From NCBI GenBank assembly GCA_000827265.1, contig KN834772.1, positions 165,438-229,437 on the forward strand: a stretch of DNA of 64,000 nt. Direction: 5' to 3'. Under the pieces are notes generated by a model. The model saw only the letters and a list, made by a program, of their open reading frames with translations, was not told where the DNA came from and did no database searches. Position 1 is the stretch's first letter, and each line of letters starts with the position of its first letter. Shown here one piece after another: positions 56,363 to 64,000 of this stretch. The stretch comes from Collybiopsis luxurians FD-317 M1 (lineage: Eukaryota; Basidiomycota; Agaricomycetes; Agaricales; Omphalotaceae). Both the position numbers and the translations under genes were made by a program.

Positions 56363-58827
56363 GCATATGGTGATGAACAATTGTAACCTGTTGTATGTGG
56401 TGTGTAAGTGAAACAGTTCAATAAGTGGAAAGGGAAGGAAAAAGGAAGATAGATAGAAGAGGCACTACACTCAAGTACTATCATTGTATAGTGCCCCTTG
56501 AATTATATAAGTTCTGGGAATCCAGCAATTATGTAAGTTATGTAAGCAGAGATAAGATAAGATGAAGAAAAGTGATGTTTTGTAACAACCCTAACTCAGT
56601 GCACCTTCAGTTGGGTGAGACAGTTGCTGTGTAAAGGAAGGATGCATGTCAATATGCCAAGCAGCTTGCATCAGAGTTGACAACCCTTCCATATGGGCTA
56701 TTACTCAAGGCTGTACAAGTCCACAGAATGTATGTGAGGCCAAGTAAGAGGATGTTATATCAAGGTGTTCACTGTTCTAGGTCATCCAGATTCAAAGCAC
56801 AATGCCCAAGAAGCAATATGGATCAGCCAAGTAGAGAATATATTAAGTCAAGGTGTTCACTGTTCTGAGTCATTGGGATGCAGAGCACATGCAAGAAATG
56901 ATATCAACACTTCACAGTGGGTAGGCCAAGTAGAGAATTTATATTAAGTCAAGGTGCTCACTATTCTGGGTCATTGGAATTCAGAGCACAATGTGCAATG
57001 AGCATTATCAATGCGGCCATGTAAAGAACATGTTAAATCCATACTGGGTCATCCAGGTAAAGAGTGCAATGTGCACAGTATCAACACTTCACAGTGGCTA
57101 CCCTTTCATCCACTAATCTGGTTCCTGCCATCAGAGAAGCAATAGTGTATTATAACATTGATAACTTGAATTGATAAACTACATGTGTGATGGTGCAAAG
57201 GTGATCATAGGTGTAAGGAGATGGTGTCTGATCATTGGAAGTTCCCCCCCTCAGAGATGGTTGAGGGTCTGTGTGAGCTCTTTTGGTGAATAGGTATGAG
57301 AGATGAACATCTTTTCAATCCAATTTCAATCTAAAAGCAATTTTCCTAAAAGTCTGTGGTCCCTTTACTATAGTTGTTAGGGATAGTTTTATTTTGATCA
57401 AAATGCTAATAACTCATCAGCCTGTTTGAATATGATATTTCTAAATAGGATTTGCAGAGCTTCAAAACCCTTGCTACAAATTTCTGGGATTTTTTTTTGA
57501 TTTTACTGAGCTCATTGGGCAATGTCTGAGGGGGGTTAAAGATAGTTTGCTTGTTTCTCACAGTGCTGTTACAGAGGCAGTGCAAGTTGTTTGTTTTGCT
57601 CCTCATTCTTTCAATATTGCATGTGCTCTCTTGAAATTTGGAAGTTAGACTATACTGTCATAAAGCTGGTACAACACCTACTCTTTACCCCTATTCATTT
57701 TCCTTTACAGTACACCTTTCACATGACCACATTTATGACTAACTTTCATATCAATACCTTTTGGACATATGACTCCTCCCTATCTCCACTCCACACAGTA
57801 TCATTGTTCTTTTCTCATTTTGTTCCCACTGTCATTGTTTTATTAATGAAGTGTTCCTTGTTTCTCTTCTTGCATTGCATGCTCCATACCCTTTTCTCCC
57901 ATAGCTGCCACACAGCTATTGTCTTCCAGTAGCATTAGTCCCTCTTACAGCTCATTACAGTATAAATACCTACTGCATGTAACCTGGATCTCCATCTTGA
58001 CCTCACTGTCAATTGGGACCAGGTGAGTATTCTGCCTGTACTAGCTAGACTGTATAATTAACTCTGTCAATTGGGACCAGCTTCTGCTTAACTGTTCACT
58101 GCACTCTTGAAAGTCACTCCACTGTATACTGCTTTGTGGCATATACTAAACATACTATCAAGCCCCAGCAACTTTTTGTTGGAGATAACAGTGGAATGAG
58201 TTTCAATCAGATCACTTGTATATTTGTTTTTTGCCTTTGCTGTGCTTAGGATAGCCTTGATAGCTTATTTTATTTAGCCTATCTACATTTTCTGTATATA
58301 AAGTATGTACTGGCCAATGAATCCTCAGTGCAATTAACCTGCACATTTGCTATTGGTACTGGGGTTCTGACAATTTCCCTAACACTTTTGTGTACTTATC
58401 CTATTCAATATTGTAATGTTCCTAGCACTTTGATGAAAGTATATAGCTTGCTGCATTCACTATTCCCTCAACCATTTCATTTTCCCTCAAAATCTTCCCA
58501 ATATAAGTAGATAGAAGTAAGCACTAGCATCTGACCATGCTATAAAAAAATTATCAGGGCCATCCAACAAGCAGAAGACCTTCATTTAAGTAAATTTCTT
58601 AAAATTTAACTATCCCTAACCTGTAACTTTCCCTAACAACCATAATATATCTAGACTGCACCTACATAATATTTTGGATAGCCATATATTGTGATCAGCA
58701 GTGAGAGACTCACAATCCCTCTGTATTTTTGTAAAGCTTAACATTGCCAAATGCATCCTGTGATAATCTGGCTGCAGCAGGAATTGTGCATATGCTTAGC
58801 TTGATGAAAACTGGGGAAAATCTGGTG
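56363..58827. other. CpG-poor AT-rich tract with degenerate repeats
   Basis: No gene. About 56745-57105 contains three or four degenerate copies of a 90-100 bp unit (TCAAGGTGTTCACTGTTCT..GTCATTGG..GAGCACA..CAAGTAGAGAAT). TGTCAATTGGGACCAG occurs twice (about 58007 and 58065). I see only one CG dinucleotide in this span. Confidence 0.7.
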
Positions 58828-59590
58828 CATCAGGAAAAATGGTCTGAGCCTCAGGTTACCTAGGAGGCAACCTAAGGGACCTGGGTGAACCTCACCAAGG
58901 ATACCTGAGGAGTGATGCTGTAAATATTACCAAATAAGGCAAAATTATATTAAATATATATACCTATGCTTTAATCTATCCTAAATGCATGACAAGGACA
59001 CCTTCTTAGTTGTAGATAACTCATAGAAACTGAAATTTGATATAAGTCACATGATGCAACTCTGTGAGCTGTCTACAATCAAAATAATTTCCATATGGTC
59101 AAAACAAGTATATCACAATTATACCATACTATATACACACTATATGTACATGTATAAGCTCTTTACTGTACTGAAATACTGTACTTGAGTATATTAGGTT
59201 AATACTAGTATACTGTAATACATTATAAAGTATAATACCTGATGAAAATGTACACCATATATACTATACATAAAATATGTACAAGTTCAATATTACTACT
59301 ACTATGCAAGTACAATAGCTCACTATATACAGTAGAATAGAGTACAAACAGTAATATATAAAGATATATTATTTTTACTTATTGCAACCTGGGGTAACCT
59401 CAGGTAGCCTGAGCCAGCCTGAGCCAACCTGGGGCAACCTGAGACAACCTAGGACAACCTAGAGCACCCTAGAATATAGGGGTTGGACTGTGGAAACCTA
59501 GGTAACCTGAGTACTTGAAGTGTCCTATGCCTCTTAGGTTTCTTGAGGTTGTTATAATTTAACCCCAAGCTCAAGCTATTTTTCCTGATG
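58828..59590. mobile_element. MITE-like element, copy 1
   Basis: Begins CATCAGGAAAAAT and ends with the inverse ATTTTTCCTGATG. The adjacent TGGTG on both sides may be a 5-bp target duplication. The interior is AT-rich, with GC-richer ends made of degenerate CCTGAGG/CCTAGG-type short repeats (for example CAACCTGGGG..AACCTGAG.. near 59385-59470). No coding capacity. It is an inverted copy of the element at 61555-62368. Confidence 0.8.
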
Positions 59591-59682
59591 TGGTGTATTG
59601 ACACCATAACCAAATAGAGTTCTGAGTCACCAGTACTACAGTGGGTCCATCTGCCATGAGTCAAAAACTCTAGATCTATCTC

Positions 59683-60625
59683 CATCAGGAAAAAGATCCT
59701 ATAGCCCAGGCTCATATGGGTTGTTATCTGATGGCCTAAGGCTTCTCAAGGCTTCTCAAGGGTCCTAGGTTGTCTAGGCTACCCAGGATGCCAAGGGACA
59801 CCCCCCAATTCCTGAGCACTCTCAGGTTGCCTGAGGGTTCCTGAGAATCCCTGAGGCTTCACTGGAGATCCTTGGGGCATCCTGAGGGCTCTAAAATGTG
59901 AATGCAAAATAATATTGTATATTCTCATCTCTTTCTATTCTTACTCTACTATACCTCATTCTATATATTATTCTACTCTATCTTATATTGTATTTAACTC
60001 AACCCTTTGTATTCAACTACTATATCTATAGATTGTTATCAGTTAATATACATAATTGTACACTATTATATAGTACTGTATAGTAGTTTAAGCTTTGTAA
60101 TAACCTAACATACTCAAGTACAGTATATCAGTATAGTACAGAACCTATAAATACATATATAGTGTGGATACTATTAGTTATAATAAGGGTGAACATATTT
60201 TGATCATGGGAAAAGTATTTTGATTGTAGACAGCTCATGGTAAGCACATCATGTGATTTATTTTAAAAGCTCAAACCTGTATGATTCTGCAGCCAAATAA
60301 ATGTTTTTATTGTAGATTTATACAATACTATTACACAGCTATATATTTGAAATACAATTTTGTGTTATATGTATTATTTAAAATACCTGTGTCCCAGAGA
60401 TCCCCAGAGATCCCCAGGGTGCCCTCAGAAAGCCCTCAGGGAATCCTAGGGATATCTCAGATATCTCTCAGAGAGCCTAGGATTTGGCCCTAAACCTAGG
60501 AAGCCTAGGTAGCCCAAGCTACCTGAAGTACCTGAAGGTACCTAGGATTTGGCCTATTTCTTGGGAGTCCTCAGGCTCCCTCAGGCTTCCAATATTTGCC
60601 TGGGCTTTAGGTCATTTTCCTGATG
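59683..60625. mobile_element. MITE-like element, diverged copy
   Basis: Same ends (CATCAGGAAAAA at 59683, TTTTCCTGATG ending at 60625) and the same CCTGAGG-rich subterminal repeats. Its interior shares blocks such as ATACTCAAGTACAGTAT and TTTTGATTGTAGACAGCTCA with the other copies but is otherwise diverged. Orientation as in the copy at 61555. Confidence 0.7.
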
Positions 60626-60903
60626 TCAGAGAATGCAACCTTCACCACAAAGAATTGGTTGAAAGGCAACATAGATTAAGCCTTGGGTTCTGGGTTGCAG
60701 CAGCAGAGGAGGGGCACTCTTTAGATGCAAGGCTAGCACCTGATACACAGAGAGGCCCCAGCATGATTAAAATCTTGTCAGCATGGACATGGTTCAGCAC
60801 CCTCCTAGAAGACAAGAAAATTACAGACTTGCTTGTAAAATTTGCTCATGAAGTCTCAAAGCCATACTATGGAGTAGAACCATACCATCCCTTTGGTGCT
60901 TAA
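60626..60903 (+). pseudogene. Protein-coding relic between two MITE-like elements
   Basis: The frame just after the element encodes about 90 protein-like residues (LHHKELVERQHRLSLGFWVAA, then RGPSMIKILSAWTWFSTLLED and KPYYGVEPYHPFGA) and ends at 60903. It has no start of its own and no flanking exons that I can join. It is probably a fragment of a gene or of an autonomous element; not recognised. Confidence 0.4.
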
Positions 60904-61554
60904 TAATTGACTATTCAACAGACTACTGCTGGAAATGTGCTAAGGCTCAAAACACTCTCAGTTAGACTACTTGAGTAAACCATGCTCTATTGCAAGAAGA
61001 CACAGAGAAAAAAGGGACAGTGGTGGTCCAAGAGAAAGAAGAGAATGTCTGTAGTGGCCAGTAGGCTGAGAGATATATAATTGAATTGTACATAAGCAGC
61101 TGCTGGTAAACAACACATTTACAACTGCCTTGGGAAAGATTGAACAGTTGGGAATCTCACATGCTTGTCTGAAAGTCCATTTTATGTGTTCCACATTTGT
61201 ATTTAACAACCTTGTATGTACCTAACAATGTACAATTGACCGCTAAGTATAATAGTGCTATAAGTTGGCTGTTTCCTAATAAATGCCATAAGCAACTGTC
61301 ATTGTTTGGACTCATCTATCATTCATGTGGGATGTATTGTGGTGCACCTGCATTTACTCAGCACTGACCAGTTGAACCAGTTCAGTTACATTAGTGTAAA
61401 AAAAACTACTTCATCAGTGAGATGGAAGGAAGAACAAGTGCAGAAAGCTGTCACAGATAGAAGTAAAAAACTCCCATTTATCTCTGAACTCAGATGCCTT
61501 ACCAAGGAGGTATGTATTTTTTTCCTGAATAAGTTGGTTAGCTGCCAATTGAAA
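60904..61554. other. CpG-poor sequence between elements
   Basis: No gene. The open stretch at 61306-61569 lacks protein-like composition. Only one CG dinucleotide (about 61240) was seen. Confidence 0.55.
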
Positions 61555-62368
61555 CATCAGGAAAAATAGCTTGAGCTTGGGTTTAAAGTATGACAACCTC
61601 AAGAAACCTAAGAAGCATAGGACACTTCAAGTACTCAGGTTACCTAGGTTTCCACAGTCCAACCCCTATATCCTAGGGTGCCCTAGGTTCTCCCAGGCTG
61701 TCTCAGGTTGCCCCAGGTTGGCTCAGGTTGGCTCAGGTTACCTGAGGTTACCCCAGGTTGCATAAAGGGTTAATAAGTAAAAATAATATATCTTTATATA
61801 TTACTGTTTGTGCTCTATTCTACTGTATATAGTGTGCTATTGTAGTTGTATAATAGTAGTAGTAGTAGTATTGAACTTGTACATATTTTATGTATAGTAT
61901 ATATGGTGTACATTTTCATCAGGTATTATACTTTATAATGTATTACAGTATACTAGTATTAACCTAATATACTCAAGTACAGTATTTCAGTACAGTAAAG
62001 AGCTTATACATATACATACAGTGTGTATATAGTATGGTATAATTGTGATATACTTGATATGAAAATTATTTTGATTGTAGACAGCTCACAGAGTTGCATC
62101 ATGTGACTTATATCAAACTTCAGTTTCTATGAGTTATCTACAACTAAGAAGGTGTCCTTGTCATGCATCTAGGATAGATTAAAGCATAGATATATATATT
62201 CAATATAATTTTGCCTTATTTGGTAATATTTACAGCATCACTCCTCAAGTATCCTTGGGATACCTGAGGTTCACCCAGGTTGCACAGGTCACCTAGGTCA
62301 CCCAGGTCCCTCAGGTTGCTTCAGGTTACCTCTTAGGTAACCTGAGGCCCAGACCATTTTTTCTGATG
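61555..62368. mobile_element. MITE-like element, copy 2, inverted to copy 1
   Basis: Matches the reverse complement of 58828-59590 along nearly its whole length, including both ends (CATCAGGAAAAATAG at 61555, CCATTTTTTCTGATG at 62368), the ACTTGAAGTGTCCTATGC-type block and the AGCATCACTCCTC block. No target duplication is obvious. With copy 1 it forms a 3.5-kb inverted-repeat structure. Confidence 0.8.
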
Positions 62369-62937
62369 AATGCTGTTGAGAGTAGATACTGATCTAGTAC
62401 ACTTTCACATTTGACACTCTCAAGATACTCTTTGAAGTCTGGATAAATGTAAGATGTAGTCAAAGAGGCAATTGAGGGCTGGCAAAATTGATATACTGGA
62501 TAATGACAATCTCCTGAATAGCTTGTATCCTATTAATATTTTATGCCTCTAATTCATTTGAGTTCCTTGTTAGGTTCAGTGCAGATTGAATATTTACCTA
62601 ATCAATTGTGATGGTTACATAATCACCTTGCTTGCAAGATCTATTCTGAACCACTGAACTCTCAGTTTGATCCTGGATCAAAAATAAAGCCAGTGGTTGT
62701 AATGGTAACAGCCCAAGATTTTGAAGCACCTAAAAGATACCCAAGCACTTAAAATGTGACTATACACTAACACATATGTTATGAATCATTGCCCATTGCT
62801 TCCATTAAACATTTGTGCTTTCAATCTGGCATGCTTTTGTTTAAGTATATGATTACAGCTCAAAAATCAAAATCATCCCTTCCACAAAAATCTCTTCAAC
62901 AGTTTGACTCCACCTTATTTGCATTGCTGTGACTCTG
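62369..62937. other. CpG-poor sequence left of the LTR
   Basis: No gene or repeat noticed; no CG dinucleotide seen up to the LTR boundary. Confidence 0.6.
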
Positions 62938-63608
62938 TGTTATGCCCTACGCTATTTTTTCTGCTCTTTCCAACCAGTACACTCACCACACGACTCGATA
63001 ATAGTCTTACCAATCAATTCAGCTCTCCAAAGCCAACACGCGTTTTGTGAGGTGAACTAACCAGTTGCTCATTCCAAACTTCTATTCACAAGACCACATG
63101 TCTCCCCACAGAGTATAAAAGCCTTGTACCTACATCTCCCACAATAATGCTGTTATTACCTGAACTATCTTGATCTGTGTTGTTTCTGTTCTCTTGTTCA
63201 CTAGTCTATAATATTATTCTGCTTAACACCGAGTCGAGCAAACCCCATTGACACTGAGTCACTGGCATATCCACTTCTCACTTGTCGAACTGATCGTCAA
63301 GACTATTTGACTGCTGTAGCCTTTCGAATATTCCGTCTCGTAGGGTAAACGGACACTGAGTCATGAACCTCCCGAGTCAACCCTCATTAATACCGTCTTA
63401 ACAAGTTCTTTCGATATACTATTTCTAGTTGCACCAAGCTACTAGATTTATTATTCGACACTTGAGGATCATTCCTCCACATCCAACACCAAAACTGTAC
63501 AGGACTCGTTCACCTGTCATACGTAGCGACTCCCCATCGCGTATTCTGTCTTGGCTGTGGTATAATAAAATACTTTCTATTCATTGAACCTGCTACAAGC
63601 TTCTAACA
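62938..63608 (+). mobile_element. Long terminal repeat of a retrotransposon, 671 bp
   Basis: Starts TGTTA and ends TAACA, a matched 5-bp inverted end of the usual TG..CA type. Inside are a TATAAAA box at 63114, a start-site-like region after it, and AATAAAA at about 63564. An open gag-like frame begins 53 bp after its end. The partner LTR would be outside the window, so the call rests on ends, promoter signals and context. Base composition, rich in CpG, contrasts sharply with the left flank. Confidence 0.7.
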
Positions 63609-63660
63609 ACAAAGGTAGTAAAGGTCCTAACAAAATAACAGCATTCTCTCCATCACTGAG

Positions 63661-64000
63661 ATGTCTGGGGAACCTGCGAAATGTTTTGTAAGTGAACAAG
63701 AAAGACAGCGTCAAGAACAAGAATGCCAAAGAGCAGCGAGAGCTACAAGGTTCCAGAGAAGAGAGGAGCGATGTGGAGCTTCTACACTGGACGACCGCTC
63801 AGTTTCATCAGCACCTGCGAGAGGTGCCATACCCTCAAGAATGGGGGAAATTTTGGAACATAATGATAGAAACCTGTTTGACCTGGAAAATCCTGTCGAA
63901 CACGGGTCTCCTCATGTTCCAGGACACCTGGTCTCGACACCATATGTTTTGAGTCGCTCCCAGCGAGGTCAGCCATATCATATGGCAGCTAGAGCTGACC
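63661..64000 (+). CDS. Gag-like protein, N-terminal part, runs off right edge
   Basis: ATG 63661 opens a frame with no stop to the window end, at least 113 codons. The first 60 residues are highly charged and Gln/Arg-rich (EQERQRQEQECQRAARA, RFQRREERCG), then PSRMGEILEHNDRNLFDL and a Pro/His-rich part. Position 53 bp after the LTR end makes it the start of a retrotransposon gag or gag-pol polyprotein. No zinc knuckle or enzyme domain is reached in the window. Confidence 0.65.
   Translation, partial: MSGEPAKCFVSEQERQRQEQECQRAARATRFQRREERCGASTLDDRSVSSAPARGAIPSRMGEILEHNDRNLFDLENPVEHGSPHVPGHLVSTPYVLSRSQRGQPYHMAARAD

Noticed and set aside
56302..63000. Short frames in the AT-rich, CpG-poor tract
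   Set aside because: They lie in repeats and elements; except for 60626-60903 none looks like protein.
1..64000. tRNA, rRNA, CRISPR or biosynthetic cluster
   Set aside because: I looked for T-arm-like GTTCGAxxC patterns with matching stems, rRNA-like conserved blocks, regularly spaced repeats and clustered tailoring enzymes, and found none convincing.

Overview
The window looks like a basidiomycete (Agaricomycetes, probably Agaricales) chromosome segment. Genes carry many introns of about 41-63 nt with GT..AG ends and recognisable branch sites. The families present (NB-ARC/TPR NTPases, degenerate kinase-like proteins, fucose-lectin-like secreted proteins, gag fragments) are typical of mushroom genomes. 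This assignment is inference from gene style; I ran no search.

Layout. 0-9 kb: the edge of an unknown gene, a stray copy of the 5' end of an NB-ARC gene, a multi-exon kinase-like gene (minus), then the NB-ARC/TPR gene itself. 9-16 kb: AUR1-type inositol phosphorylceramide synthase, a dimeric alpha/beta-barrel protein and a large Ser/Pro-rich protein. 16-20 kb: three tandem copies of a 197-aa secreted fucose-lectin-like gene. 20-27 kb: glucosidase II alpha (GH31, ER glycoprotein quality control), a 131-aa unknown and a Baeyer-Villiger-type flavin monooxygenase. 29-36 kb: an N2227 (carnosine N-methyltransferase-like) protein and two large unknown proteins, one with a 5'-truncated relic copy. 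37-41 kb: a tandem pair of METTL24-like membrane-anchored methyltransferases. 41-51 kb: a Cdc15/Hof1-type F-BAR-SH3 gene and, downstream, a chimeric gene that fuses the 5' end of a small membrane-protein gene to three tandem copies of the F-BAR gene's SH3 segment. The likely parent of its 5' end lies 5 kb away on the other strand.

53-64 kb is transposon territory: a gag relic stopped by four in-frame TGA codons, a 690-bp foldback element, three copies of a MITE-like family with shared CATCAGGAAAAA ends, and a tract of almost 7 kb nearly free of CpG. The CpG-poor state ends at the first base of an LTR that opens a seemingly younger retroelement running off the right edge.

The most interesting item is the chimeric multi-SH3 gene (45.6-47.3 kb). 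Every SH3 exon ends in a stop codon lying inside a canonical 5' splice donor, and all exon phases match, so one locus could encode a membrane protein with one, two or three SH3 domains depending on splicing. I found no CRISPR, rRNA or tRNA. Exon limits were read by eye from splice signals and frame, without transcripts.
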